A stretch of DNA of 56,091 nucleotides from JAAYZH01 sp964479695. GTDB lineage: Bacteria; Bacillota; Clostridia; Saccharofermentanales; Fastidiosipilaceae. Shown piece by piece: positions 26,228-34,542 of the stretch. Location: assembly GCA_964479695.1 (NCBI GenBank), contig CAYZSO010000015.1:1-56091 (forward strand), read 5' to 3'. The stretch's first letter is position 1, and each line of letters begins with the position of its first letter. The notes beneath the pieces are model-generated. The model was not told the origin of the DNA. It was given only the letters and a program-made list of their open reading frames with translations, and searched no databases. The position numbers and the translations under genes are program-made.

Positions 26228-27646
26228 TTACTGTGCCGAAGCCGCTTTCTCTGTGGCCCAATCGGCTACGACAGAAGAAGCAACATCTGCCCACTGCATC
26301 TGACCTTGGGCATACTGCAGCAGATATCCGCCGAAGTTGTTCTTGAACTGCTGGCTCGGGAAAACGGTAAAGTTCCAAGGCACGTTCTTGATATCAGCCT
26401 TGGCATTCCATTCCATGACTTGCTGGCCCAGAGGATCAGACGGTTTGTCAGCATCTGTGAAGGTGTCAAACGGAGCAATGAAGCCCAGGTCGTTTGTCAC
26501 AATCTTCTTGCCTTCATCAGTGGTATAGAGCCAAGCCAAGAAATCCAGCGAAGCTTGCTGATCTTCGGCCGGAGAATTCTTATTAATGCAGAAGAAATTC
26601 TCAGTACCGATGGCGATTCCCTGTGTCTCTTCGCCCGTGACACCAATGTAGATTGGGAGGAAGGAAACATCTTCAGGTTTCACAACGTTACCTTCCACAC
26701 CGGAAACTTGACCATAAGCCCAGTTACCATTCTGCACCATGGCCGCCTGACCCAAAGCAAATTCCGCCATGGAGTCGTTTACTGTTTTGGCGCCTGTCAG
26801 AGAAGGCTCAACAGTGGAGTTATTCAGGTAAAGATCAAAGATGTTCTTGAAGTTCTCGTTGTACTTAAAGGTAATTTCATTGGTAGCAGCCGGATCCGAA
26901 AGATCAGCCCCGCTATCCTGCCACTCATAATACATCGGGATGTTCATGAGATGCGTTTGCCAGCGCCAGTCTTCACCGGGCTTCAAACTTGTGTTTGCAA
27001 AAACGCCCTCAATCTCCAAGTCTGCCTTCTTCGCCGTCATGTCTTCGACGACTTCTTTCAGTTTGGCAAACGTGTTAATTTCGGCGAGGCTGGTTGCTTT
27101 GGCCCCATCAAGAGCAAAATATTTGTCCATAATTGCCGTGTTGACGATGATGCCGTAACCTTCAATCGCGAAAGGAATGGCGTAGACGCCGTCACCTTCC
27201 TTAATCGCCAAACTCTTGTCGGATAAGTGCTCGTAGAGCGTGGATCCGGAGAGGTCCGCAGTATAGGCCTTCCAGTTGGCATAGCCTACAGGGCCGTTGA
27301 TCTGGAAGATGGTTGGTGCATCGGACTTCGCCATCTCACTCAAGAGCGTCTGTTCGTAGGTGCCGGCCGCGGCTGTTTCGACCTTGACTTCAACACCTGT
27401 CTCCGCCGTGTACTTCGCGGCAATCTCTTTGTACGCTTCGCCTTGTTCCGGTTTGAAGTTTTGGAAATAGACTTTGCCGCTAGCCGTCGGAGTCGTTGTT
27501 CCTTCCACTGCCCCGGAAGTTGTTCCCTCCGGAGTTGTTCCGCCATTGGCTGACGGAGCTGTGGTTGTTCCACCACCTCCGCATGCGGCCAAAGACGCCA
27601 CCATCACTATTGATAGCGCGAGTGCTACGATACGATTCTTCTTCAT
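26228..27646 (-). CDS. ABC transporter sugar-binding lipoprotein
   Basis: A 472-residue binding protein. The signal peptide MKKNRIVALALSIVMVASLAA leads to a lipobox Cys22 followed by a Gly/Thr/Ala-rich linker (residues 23-55). The mature domain begins VYFQNFKPEQGEAYKEIA and has the family-1 binding-protein pattern. Start: GGGAGGTAAAAT before ATG. The ligand is unknown; a LacI regulator upstream suggests a free mono- or oligosaccharide. Confidence 0.92.
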   Translation of the reverse strand: MKKNRIVALALSIVMVASLAACGGGGTTTAPSANGGTTPEGTTSGAVEGTTTPTASGKVYFQNFKPEQGEAYKEIAAKYTAETGVEVKVETAAAGTYEQTLLSEMAKSDAPTIFQINGPVGYANWKAYTADLSGSTLYEHLSDKSLAIKEGDGVYAIPFAIEGYGIIVNTAIMDKYFALDGAKATSLAEINTFAKLKEVVEDMTAKKADLEIEGVFANTSLKPGEDWRWQTHLMNIPMYYEWQDSGADLSDPAATNEITFKYNENFKNIFDLYLNNSTVEPSLTGAKTVNDSMAEFALGQAAMVQNGNWAYGQVSGVEGNVVKPEDVSFLPIYIGVTGEETQGIAIGTENFFCINKNSPAEDQQASLDFLAWLYTTDEGKKIVTNDLGFIAPFDTFTDADKPSDPLGQQVMEWNAKADIKNVPWNFTVFPSQQFKNNFGGYLLQYAQGQMQWADVASSVVADWATEKAASAQ

Positions 27647-28008
27647 ATTTTACCTCCCTGGTTAAATATTTATCAGCAGCTTGGGGGTCGGCGTCAGGGT
27701 TTTGTTTTGTGTTATGTGTTGTGTTTTGTTGTGTTTTGTGTTTGTTTTGTGCTGTATTTCTACTCGTTTGGGGTTCCTGACGCTTGCCTCTGGCTGTTAA
27801 TAACTGGTTTAGGTTCTGGACATGTTTCCGTTTCTGTATCACGATCTGTTTTTGCTTATATTTTTGTATATATTTTTGTTTGAGTTACATTGAGTATCTT
27901 ATTCTGTGCTCTATCTGCTCTCTGCTTGCGCACTGTCTGATGTTGAGGGGGTGGAGGGGGGGCGGCTTTGGCCAAAATCTGACCTGGTGCTTGCTCGAGC
28001 TGAAGTTT
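27647..28008. other. Gap between LacI and binding-protein genes, low complexity
   Basis: About 27690-27760 is a T/G-rich simple repeat (TTTTGTGTT type). GGCGGCTTTGGCCAAAAT (27961-27978) carries a near-exact copy of the 12-bp palindrome between GGGGG and a pyrimidine flank. I found no promoter here that I would defend, so the operon may be read from upstream of LacI. Confidence 0.5.
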
Positions 28009-29043
28009 CTACGTTCCTTGCGTGAGCGGGCGGAAGCTCTCCCTTGCCAAGAACTCCGGCTCATACGTAATATGCTGGTGAACTGTTTCCTTGTAAATAT
28101 GATCGAAAAGCAAGGTGACACTGCGATAGGCCATCGCTGCTTCCGGTTGCTTCACTGTGGCGAGCGACGGAATCGTGAAATTTCCGTCATCCAGCCCGTC
28201 GAAACCGACGACCGAAATGTCCGCCGGAACCTTGTAACCCTTGTCGTGCAGCGCTCGGAGCGCACCGATAGCCAAAGTATCCGCAATACAAACCAAACAT
28301 GTGAACTCGGCCTTCTCCAATAATTCCGATGCGGAATCGTAGCCGGCTTGAGCACTATAAGCCTGGCTCTTCGCAGTTGCGACCTGCTGCTCCGGAACGC
28401 CACAGTCCCTCAAAGCCGCCAAGAAACCCCGCAACCGCAGACTGCCAATCGAAAGGTCGCCGGCCGACGGCCCAATCATGGCAAATTGCCTGTGCCCATG
28501 TTGATATAAAGACTTCGTCAAATCATAACTAACTTGATAATCGTCAATACTGACGCTCGAGTAAGATGCTGGATCCGGACCATCATCTGTTTGCTGCAAA
28601 GCTGTGGTCAACATCACAAAAGGCACGCCCAACTGATCCAACATCGACCGGGAATGCTCGAAATTTCCACCCATAAAAATCAGTCCTTGCGGTTTCTTCT
28701 CCCGACAAAGATTGATCGCAGCTTCGACTTCATCTTGCGACGTTTCAACCGGCTCCAAAAGCATCAGATAATGATGCTTCTCTATCTCTTGCTGGATGAC
28801 CGTGAGCATGGATACGAAAAGGGGGTTTGTGAAGCCTTTGATGATGACGCCAATTGCTTTCATAGACAAACGCTTCAAGTTTCTGGCGCTGTTATTCGGC
28901 ATATAGGTGTTCTTCTCGATGACTGCCTGCACCCGTTTCCTGGTTGTTGGGCTGACGTCTTGTTGATTGTTCAGTACGCGCGAAACGGTGCTGACGCTTG
29001 TATTAGCCAATTTTGCTATATCGGTTATTGTTAACTTGTTCAT
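28009..29043 (-). CDS. LacI-family transcriptional regulator
   Basis: A 344-residue repressor. The helix-turn-helix ITDIAKLANTSVSTVSRVL and hinge helix (NSARNLKRL) occupy residues 1-60; a periplasmic-binding-protein-like ligand domain follows to the end (AIGVIIKGFTNPLFVSML, ISVVGFDGLDDGNFTIPSLATV). Start: GAGAGGAGCGG before ATG. A perfect LacI-type operator lies 20 bp upstream, so it probably represses itself and the ABC genes behind it. Confidence 0.93.
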   Translation of the reverse strand: MNKLTITDIAKLANTSVSTVSRVLNNQQDVSPTTRKRVQAVIEKNTYMPNNSARNLKRLSMKAIGVIIKGFTNPLFVSMLTVIQQEIEKHHYLMLLEPVETSQDEVEAAINLCREKKPQGLIFMGGNFEHSRSMLDQLGVPFVMLTTALQQTDDGPDPASYSSVSIDDYQVSYDLTKSLYQHGHRQFAMIGPSAGDLSIGSLRLRGFLAALRDCGVPEQQVATAKSQAYSAQAGYDSASELLEKAEFTCLVCIADTLAIGALRALHDKGYKVPADISVVGFDGLDDGNFTIPSLATVKQPEAAMAYRSVTLLFDHIYKETVHQHITYEPEFLARESFRPLTQGT

Positions 29044-29063
29044 GCACCGCTCCTCTCTGTACC

Positions 29064-29075
29064 GGTAACGTTACC
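29064..29075. promoter_or_regulatory. LacI-family operator
   Basis: GGTAACGTTACC is a perfect palindrome with the central CG typical of LacI/GalR operators; the match extends imperfectly to ACCGGTAACGTTACCAGT. It lies between the promoter and the LacI start codon. Confidence 0.8.
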
Positions 29076-29088
29076 AGTATAGGAAAAC

Positions 29089-29115
29089 TTTATACCAATT
29101 AGTGCACTTAGTCAA
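29089..29115 (-). promoter_or_regulatory. Candidate lacI-operon promoter
   Basis: On the minus strand TTGACT (29115-29110) is followed after 15 bp by TATAAA (29094-29089); a 17-bp spacing to TAAAGT is the alternative. The operator at 29064 lies just downstream, suited to block initiation or elongation. Confidence 0.45.
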
Positions 29116-29176
29116 TAGTGTCAAGTAAGTTTGGGGTGAGGTGGGGGGAGGTGGTTTGACCGGTTTGACTACATTT

Positions 29177-29214
29177 GACTACATAAGTTTAATTTTAAAC
29201 ATATGTAGTGAGTC
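29177..29214. repeat. CTACATAAGTTTAA palindrome opening island D
   Basis: GACTACATAAGTTTAA faces TTAAACATATGTAGTGAGTC. A partial duplicate GACTACATTT precedes it at 29167. Confidence 0.75.
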
Positions 29215-29336
29215 GGTGATAGTGAGTCGGTGGCGCGAGTTCGTAATGACGGAGCGGTATTGGCGGCGTATTGCTTCTGAATTTGTTCCGCATCGTTGGA
29301 GTCCTTATTGGCGGAGCGGTATTGGCGACGTATTGC

Positions 29337-29370
29337 CACTACATAAGTTTATTTTTAAACATATGTAGTG
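29337..29370. repeat. CTACATAAGTTT palindrome inside island D
   Basis: CACTACATAAGTTTATT with its complement interrupts the 62-bp unit array. The same insertion point (after GGCGRCGTATTG, before TGATTTATTG) is used at 35396 in island E. Confidence 0.75.
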
Positions 29371-29453
29371 ATTTATTGGTGGTTGAGCGGTTTTGGCACC
29401 GTATTTCTCCAAAATTCGCTCTTCGGAGCTTAGAGTAACTGTTATATTGTTTG

Positions 29454-29688
29454 CAGATTGGTCCGAATCGAGAAACTTGCGACATCGGCTTGACAGACTC
29501 AGTACTTATAAACGGATTTTCCCGTTAGTACCGTGCTTATTGCAGACCGTGTAGCCGTCGAGGTCAGTATTCATTCAATAATTTCTGTCTCCAAGTCAGT
29601 AATCATTCATTTGACTGTAAAAAGTGTCAAGATCATCTCTGGAAAATATTTGTTGTCGCAAGTCTCCCGATCCGAACCAGTTTGGAAA
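29454..29688 (+). repeat. 235-bp core element (copy D)
   Basis: Ends are AATCGAGAAACTTGCGACA (left) and TGTCGCAAGTCTCCCGATCC (right). Internal repeats are GTCAGTATTCATTCA (29563) and GTCAGTAATCATTCA (29595). The stretch GCAGACCGTGTAGCCGTC before them is shared with copies C and E. Confidence 0.8.
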
Positions 29689-30089
29689 AATTTTTTCATA
29701 TGCAGGAGAGAAATGTAGGATATAGACAAGTTCTGCCTGGCGTATCGCATGTTATATAAAACGGAGTAACTGTACAATGCGGAAATCACATTACATTAAA
29801 CACGATAATAGCCTCACTTAGAGACCAAACGTTGAAACGTGCGTTCCTTCCATAGCTGAACAGGAAAATCAGCGAACTTAATCTAGAAACCATACGTTGT
29901 AGGCAAGCGTTCATTCAATCACTAAACCAGAAAACCAACGCATCAGCCCTAGGAGCCATACGCAGAAAACAAGCGTTCCTATAACTTCAGCAGAAGAATC
30001 GCGATACTAGCCTGTAACCGACGCACTGCCAATACACTAGCGACGCAACACCGTCGTACCACCACCGAAAAACGTGCAACCCGCTGACG

Positions 30090-30124
30090 CACTACATAAG
30101 TTTATTTTTAAACCTATGTAGTAG
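30090..30124. repeat. CTACATAAGTTT palindrome closing island D
   Basis: CACTACATAAGTTTATT faces AAACCTATGTAGTAG; one base in the right arm differs from the consensus. Confidence 0.75.
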
Positions 30125-30159
30125 TTCATGTGCTATCCTTTTCTTGGACTTACTACCGG

Positions 30160-30245
30160 CGAGAGAGTCGCCAAAAAAGCCCCAAAAAAGTCCCCAAAAA
30201 GAATCGCCAAAAAAGAATAACCAAAAAAAATCGCCAAAGCTAATG
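30160..30245 (+). repeat. A-rich tandem repeats before the DUF438 gene
   Basis: Units of the type CGCCAAAAAAGCC/CCCAAAAAAGTC, 12-14 bp, run up to the ribosome binding site of the next gene. Confidence 0.7.
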
Positions 30246-30270
30246 CCAACCCGAAGGGAGCCTGACCACA

Positions 30271-31668
30271 ATGAATAACAATCATTCTCAAAACAGAATT
30301 GATAACCTAGTTTCTTATATAGAAGCGCTACTCGAGGGTAGGGATATCAGAGAAACATTCCACAAGCACGAGGCTGAGTTTGCAGAGTTGAGTAGTCTCG
30401 AAATCTTTAGGAGTTTCAAGCGAATTTTGGATCAAGGATACAAGGAGGAAAAGGTAATCGAAGTTGTGCCGCGGGTGATTTTGGCAACACAAACGACGCA
30501 AGAAGATGCCCATGTTCGCGAGAATGATCCTTTCCTGAAAGAGCTGCGCGCCGAGAATCAAGCAATGGATGATCTGCTCCGCGAAATTCGTCCGCTGTTG
30601 CTTCTGCGTGACCAAGCTGATGGAACAGTCGAAGACACAAACACCACAGACATAAACACCACAGACACAAACACTACAAATCCAGGCACCGCAAACGAAA
30701 GCACTGTAAGCACCGCAGACGCAACGACTACCCAGGCTATGTCCCTAGAAGCGAGAGATGCTGAAGTCGCACGACTTCTTGGAGAGTTGCGGCAGATGGA
30801 TACGCATTTCGTGAGGTTGCAAAATATTTTCTTTCCGACTTTGGAACTGAAAGATGACGCTATGACTGCCCTTTCCATTTTCTGGGCATGGCAAGATGAG
30901 GCAGAAGAAGTGCTTGAGAAGGCCATCGCTTCTTGGACGGATCCGCAAGCGGCCAAGCAAGAGCGCAGTCAGCTGACAGGAAAATTGTTTGGCTTCTATG
31001 CTTCGATTGCTTATAAAGAAGAACAATTTCTCTATCCAACCGCCGCCGAGTTATTGGACGAAGCGGATTGGGAGGCAATGTACCAACAATCGTTGGTGTA
31101 TCCGACGGCTTTTGATGTCCGCAATGAGGTGAGCACGTCGCAGCCGCAAGTAACGCAAGCATCGTCGAAGCCGCAAGCAGCGCAGTCGCAAACAACACAA
31201 GCAGCGCAGTCGCAAACATCGCCGCAGACACAAACAGCGCAACAAGCGCCGCAAGCGGACGGCGTTTTCCGGACGGAGACAGGGGCGCTTAGTTATGAGC
31301 AGCTGAGCATGGTTTTGAATCAGCTGCCTGTTGATTTCACGGTGGTGGATGAGAATAATCGCGTTTTGTTCTTCTCGAACCCGCCGAAGCGGATTTTCCC
31401 GCGGAGTCCGGCAATTGTTGGGCGCGAAGTGCGGAATTGTCATCCGCCGCGTTCTTTGGCCAAAGTCGAAGAAATCATCGATTCTTTCCGCGAGGGCAGG
31501 CAAAGTCACGCCCGCTTCTGGATTGATGCCCACGGCCGGAAAATCATGATTGAATATTTCAGCCTAAGGGATAGCGAGGGCGTGTATCGGGGTGTCTTGG
31601 AAGTGAGTCAAGACATCACTGAAATCCAGCAGCTGGAAGGGGAGCGTCGACTGGCGGAGTGGCAGTAG
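30271..31668 (+). CDS. DUF438 protein with hemerythrin-like and PAS domains
   Basis: A 465-residue cytosolic protein. Residues 1-75 match DUF438 (IDNLVSYIEALLEGRDIRET...). A hemerythrin-like four-helix region spans about 85-280. A C-terminal PAS domain (about 345-460) has VDFTVVDENNRVLFFSNPPKRIF and GVLEVSQDITEIQ. The hemerythrin part looks degenerate: only MDTHFVRLQNIFFP and YKEEQFLYP keep the expected positions, and the usual first histidine is missing, so metal binding is doubtful. Two low-complexity inserts (NTTDINTTDTNTT near 117-130; a Gln/Ala/Ser/Thr stretch near 290-330) come from DNA minisatellites. Probable redox, oxygen or ligand sensing. An exact palindrome copy at 31454 encodes SLAKV. 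Confidence 0.85.
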   Translation: MNNNHSQNRIDNLVSYIEALLEGRDIRETFHKHEAEFAELSSLEIFRSFKRILDQGYKEEKVIEVVPRVILATQTTQEDAHVRENDPFLKELRAENQAMDDLLREIRPLLLLRDQADGTVEDTNTTDINTTDTNTTNPGTANESTVSTADATTTQAMSLEARDAEVARLLGELRQMDTHFVRLQNIFFPTLELKDDAMTALSIFWAWQDEAEEVLEKAIASWTDPQAAKQERSQLTGKLFGFYASIAYKEEQFLYPTAAELLDEADWEAMYQQSLVYPTAFDVRNEVSTSQPQVTQASSKPQAAQSQTTQAAQSQTSPQTQTAQQAPQADGVFRTETGALSYEQLSMVLNQLPVDFTVVDENNRVLFFSNPPKRIFPRSPAIVGREVRNCHPPRSLAKVEEIIDSFREGRQSHARFWIDAHGRKIMIEYFSLRDSEGVYRGVLEVSQDITEIQQLEGERRLAEWQ

Positions 31669-31681
31669 TTGATGGGGGCGG

Positions 31682-31693
31682 CTTTGGCCAAAG
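31682..31693. repeat. Intergenic CTTTGGCCAAAG palindrome
   Basis: An exact copy between the convergent DUF438 and metallophosphoesterase genes. The symmetry extends to GCGGCTTTGGCCAAAGCCGC (31678-31697), within a G-rich left flank. Confidence 0.9.
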
Positions 31694-31724
31694 CCGCAAT
31701 TAGCACAGACGAAGCTGCCAAAAC

Positions 31725-32741
31725 TCAGCGATCCTCGTCAGTCGTGTCGGGTTTCTGGAGTTGGATGGAACCCTCGATGTTGGAGCGGCTCGTGAGGACC
31801 TCGACGACGGACCTTGTGTACATCGAATCGACCCGGTCCAAATTCGCTTCGCGGAGGTCAAACTTCTCGATTGGCTCGGGTCCCTTAAGCACCATCCGTT
31901 GGATCTGGAGGATGCCATCGGCGTTGACGAGGATTTTCCAGCGGATCAAACTAATCTGATTATTCTCCAGCTCAATGGCTGTGATAGTCGTCGGATAAAC
32001 GCAACATCCTGTGTTGAAATAAGGCAGCTCATTTTTACGCGGATACTTGAAACGGTGCGTGTGCCCGCAAATCAGCATTTGCCTGTACCTTCGGATCCAG
32101 CGAATGTAATGGCGCTCGACCCGGTGGCGCTTGAAAATATTTTTCACGGGGCTGGCGGGGCTTTTGATTCCGAAATTGTGGAGATAGCGCCAGAAATAGC
32201 GCAACGAAAACCGCGAAATCCGCCAAAGCTGATCATTCGCCAAATCCCCCTGATGCCCATGCACAACGAAAATTTCTTGGCCGGTTTCTTTCTCAATCAG
32301 CCGCAGCGCCTCGACGGGCTCCAAGCCGGGGAAGAGGTCTGAATATTCCTCCGTGAACTCGTTATAGTAGCGGTAGTAGTTTTCTTTGACATACTCAGGG
32401 TCCCGCATGCGAATGTTGTGGTTACCGTAAATCATGATCATGCGGCCATCGTCAAAAAACCGTTTCATCGCATTCACCGCGTCCGTGTGCGCCTCTTGAA
32501 TGACGCTCATCCGATTCGGCTCCCAAAGTTCGTCCCCATCACCCACTTCAACGTAAGTAAACCCGTTCTCGTAATAATATGTCAAGGCGCGAATATAGGT
32601 GTTGCGGTTTTTGGAAAATTCATCGGCAAACGCGCCATTCCCGCGGTGGCAATCGCTGATGAAAACGTACTTCGAATTCTGGTCGAAGTCCTCAATTTTC
32701 GCATGATTGTAGGCGCGCATCAGTCGCTTGTGGGTCTGCAT
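31725..32741 (-). CDS. Metallophosphoesterase
   Basis: A 338-residue calcineurin-like phosphoesterase. Motifs in order: FISDCHRGN (Asp-X-His), VGDGDELWEPNR, IYGNHNIRM, VVHGHQGD and CGHTHRFKYP, giving the usual di-metal ligand set. There is no signal peptide; it is cytosolic, with the substrate unknown (family members include UDP-diacylglucosamine-type and general phosphoesterases). The start at 32741 follows AGAGGTGATT; an upstream extension of the frame is repeat sequence only. It is convergent with the DUF438 gene. Confidence 0.9.
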   Translation of the reverse strand: MQTHKRLMRAYNHAKIEDFDQNSKYVFISDCHRGNGAFADEFSKNRNTYIRALTYYYENGFTYVEVGDGDELWEPNRMSVIQEAHTDAVNAMKRFFDDGRMIMIYGNHNIRMRDPEYVKENYYRYYNEFTEEYSDLFPGLEPVEALRLIEKETGQEIFVVHGHQGDLANDQLWRISRFSLRYFWRYLHNFGIKSPASPVKNIFKRHRVERHYIRWIRRYRQMLICGHTHRFKYPRKNELPYFNTGCCVYPTTITAIELENNQISLIRWKILVNADGILQIQRMVLKGPEPIEKFDLREANLDRVDSMYTRSVVEVLTSRSNIEGSIQLQKPDTTDEDR

Positions 32742-33062
32742 AATCACCTCTTCTGCGGTGGTTTTTCGGTGGCTTTTCGGTGGCTTTTCGGTGGTTGTGG
32801 CAGTGGTTAGTCCGGAGGTTTCACCGGTGACTTTGGCCAAAGCCGCCCCCAACTACCCACATTATAGCCTGAAACATCACCTGATAGCCTGAAACATCGT
32901 CTGAGGTTCAAATGCTGCGATGCGAATGTTGTAGCGAATGTTGTAGCGAATGTTGTAGCGAATGTTGTCGTTCTGGTGCTGAGATTCTGATTAGAAGTTC
33001 ATGATGTCAGAAGTTCAGAAGCTCAAAATGTCAGAAGTTCAGAAGCTCAAAATGTCAGAACT
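32742..33062. repeat. Gap with four separate minisatellites
   Basis: GGTGGCTTTTC units (about 32757-32800); an exact CTTTGGCCAAAG (32831-32842) followed by GCCGCCCCC; two 22-bp ATAGCCTGAAACATC units (about 32864-32900); four 12-bp GCGAATGTTGTA units (32922, 32934, 32946, 32958); and three 24-bp ATGTCAGAAGTTCAGAAGCT units (33004, 33028, 33052), the last running to the end of the membrane-protein gene. Confidence 0.85.
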
Positions 33063-33497
33063 TCAGAAGCGTAATTTTGCTGTCACGACATGGAAGGCAA
33101 CCGCTGCCAGCAATAAAATCGTCAGCCAACGATGCAGTTTGAGCCATGTGCCAGGTTTCTTCTTCTTGACGAAAAATCCGTAAAGACCGAACCCGCCGAT
33201 CACTAGGAGCGAGGTTCCGGCGATGACGCCTGATAAGAAAAACCCGTAGATTCTGGACTGAATGAACAGATGAACCAACATGATTGCCACGGTCGCGATG
33301 CCGGTATAAGGATGGATCTTGAGATACGTCCGCAGGAACGATTGATACCGTGTGCGGACTTTGTCTTCTTTGGGGCGTTTGGCCACAAATTTCCTGTTGA
33401 TCCACTTCAAAACCGGATTCAACGCTTGAAAGATCACCCCTGAAAAGATCACCCATCCTAATACTCTGCCTAAAATTAATAATTGTCGTTGACTCAT
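33063..33497 (-). CDS. Four-helix membrane protein, cytochrome b-like
   Basis: A 144-residue protein with four predicted membrane helices. Histidines sit in LKIHPYTGI, IMLVHLFIQ, LKLHRWLTI and VAFHVVTA, at positions suited to bind two b-type hemes across the membrane, as in small cytochrome b561/ferric-reductase-like proteins. It is followed upstream on the same strand by a cytochrome b5-like lipoprotein (33689-34105), which could pass electrons at the outer face. The final residues fall into the 24-bp repeat. Start ATG 33497 has only a weak GAGG site. Heme binding is inference from the His pattern. Confidence 0.7.
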   Translation of the reverse strand: MSQRQLLILGRVLGWVIFSGVIFQALNPVLKWINRKFVAKRPKEDKVRTRYQSFLRTYLKIHPYTGIATVAIMLVHLFIQSRIYGFFLSGVIAGTSLLVIGGFGLYGFFVKKKKPGTWLKLHRWLTILLLAAVAFHVVTAKLRF

Positions 33498-33639
33498 AAC
33501 TGTTGTGCCTCGTTTCTTGTGTGTAGGCTTCGCAGCATCTACGGGTTTATGTTTGCTTTGTTTTTTCCCTTTTCTATCTGAATTGCTTAATTGCTAAGCA
33601 ATTTCAATTTCTATTTCGGTTACTCGTGGCCTTGTGGGC

Positions 33640-33665
33640 TTGAAGCCTTGCCGGCAAGGCTTCAA
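33640..33665. terminator. Perfect 26-bp hairpin between redox genes
   Basis: TTGAAGCCTTGCC and its exact reverse complement meet without a loop base. It lies just after the stop of the b5-like lipoprotein gene (minus strand). There is no T-run, so it may only partly stop transcription into the membrane-protein gene. Confidence 0.5.
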
Positions 33666-33688
33666 CGCCCAGAGATTAGAGGTCGTAA

Positions 33689-34105
33689 TTACTGGACCAA
33701 CTTGCCTACCACCGGCAAACCGCTCAGGATTGAACTGTCGTGCGGGGATTTGTTCTTGAAGGCATCGGAAATGTCAGTTCCGGCCAATTCGCCATAATGT
33801 TCTCCATTCTTCCAGCCAGCATTGTCGGTAACGTCGTAGATGACGCCGTCCAAGGCAACATAGGCGCGTTTGCCGTCTTTGCCGTTGAACTCAGCTAGCT
33901 GTGCGAGCGTTAATTCCAGATTGCCGGCAGCAACCGTGGTTTCTCCGCCCGCCGTTTCGCTGCTGGTCACGCCAACAGTGGTGCCACCAGTGGTGTTCCC
34001 TGCAGAGGTCGTGGTCGTAGTCCCTCCGCATGCAGTTAGGAACAGTGCGGATGCCAGGACAATTCCGGCCAAAGCCGCAATTTTATGTGAAAATAGTTTA
34101 TTCAT
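33689..34105 (-). CDS. Lipoprotein with cytochrome b5-like heme-binding domain
   Basis: A 138-residue lipoprotein. The signal peptide ends in LFLTAC with lipidation at Cys26; a Thr/Gly/Ser linker (27-60) leads to a cytochrome b5-like domain (about 63-138): LAQLAEFNGKDGKRAYVALD, GVIYDVTD and GEHYGELAGTDISDAFKNKSPHDSS. The two His (in EHYGEL and SPHDS) are the expected heme ligands. Anchored outside the membrane, it could serve as an electron carrier for the cytochrome-b-like membrane protein next to it. Start: AAGGAGGAGACT before ATG. Confidence 0.88.
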   Translation of the reverse strand: MNKLFSHKIAALAGIVLASALFLTACGGTTTTTSAGNTTGGTTVGVTSSETAGGETTVAAGNLELTLAQLAEFNGKDGKRAYVALDGVIYDVTDNAGWKNGEHYGELAGTDISDAFKNKSPHDSSILSGLPVVGKLVQ

Positions 34106-34542
34106 AGTCTCCTCCTTGTTTCTGCCAGTAAGTGTTTACATAGCAGCAAGTACTTTCTATTTTTGATGTCTCTAGATTTTCTTTTCCAGCGACGTGGCCT
34201 CTCCACGATAAACGTAATGCTTGCGAACGTAAGGCGCTCACGTTACACGATTGATTGCGAGAGTGGTGGCGGGGGCTTTGGCCAAAGAAAATTAATAGTT
34301 AGTTAACTACCCTCTGCAAGGAAATTCACTGTTGACTGTCGAAGTGGAAATCATCGCCGACTGTCGAAGTGGAAATCAGTGACCAAAGTCATACGCAAAA
34401 TAGGCCATTTTACATGTGTTGCTGCCTCGTTAGGGCGCCCTATGCGCCTGCCGATTTGCTATAGTGATCTGGAACAGTTGAGAAACATCGCCGTAGCATT
34501 GCAGTGGCATCGCCGTAGCATTGGCCGCGATAGGAGAAAAGT
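34106..34542. other. Intergenic region with direct repeats and palindrome
   Basis: It holds an exact CTTTGGCCAAAG (34276-34287) after GGTGGCGGGGG, two copies of GACTGTCGAAGTGGAAATCA (about 34332 and 34361), two copies of CATCGCCGTAGCATTG (about 34488 and 34508), and an extended -10 TGCTATAGT (34457-34465) that may serve the CPBP gene. A divergent promoter for the b5-like gene is not evident. Confidence 0.55.

Larger units (their letters stand above)
29177..30124 (+). repeat. Composite non-coding repeat island, copy D
   Basis: The order is palindrome (29177-29214), two units of about 62 bp with GGAGCGGTATTGGCGGCG (29251, 29313), another palindrome (29337-29370), a third unit of the same kind (29383), the 235-bp core (29454-29688), 66-bp units marked by GCGTTC (29841, 29907, 29973) and a closing palindrome (30090-30124). 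It lies between the LacI gene and the DUF438 gene and has no coding signal. Confidence 0.8.

Noticed and set aside
26135..27226. 363-residue open frame antisense to a binding-protein gene
   Set aside because: No family resemblance; the sense frame is a clear lipoprotein.
29841..30040. CRISPR-like 66-bp repetition
   Set aside because: The whole 66-bp unit is repeated and degenerate; there is no constant repeat alternating with variable spacers.
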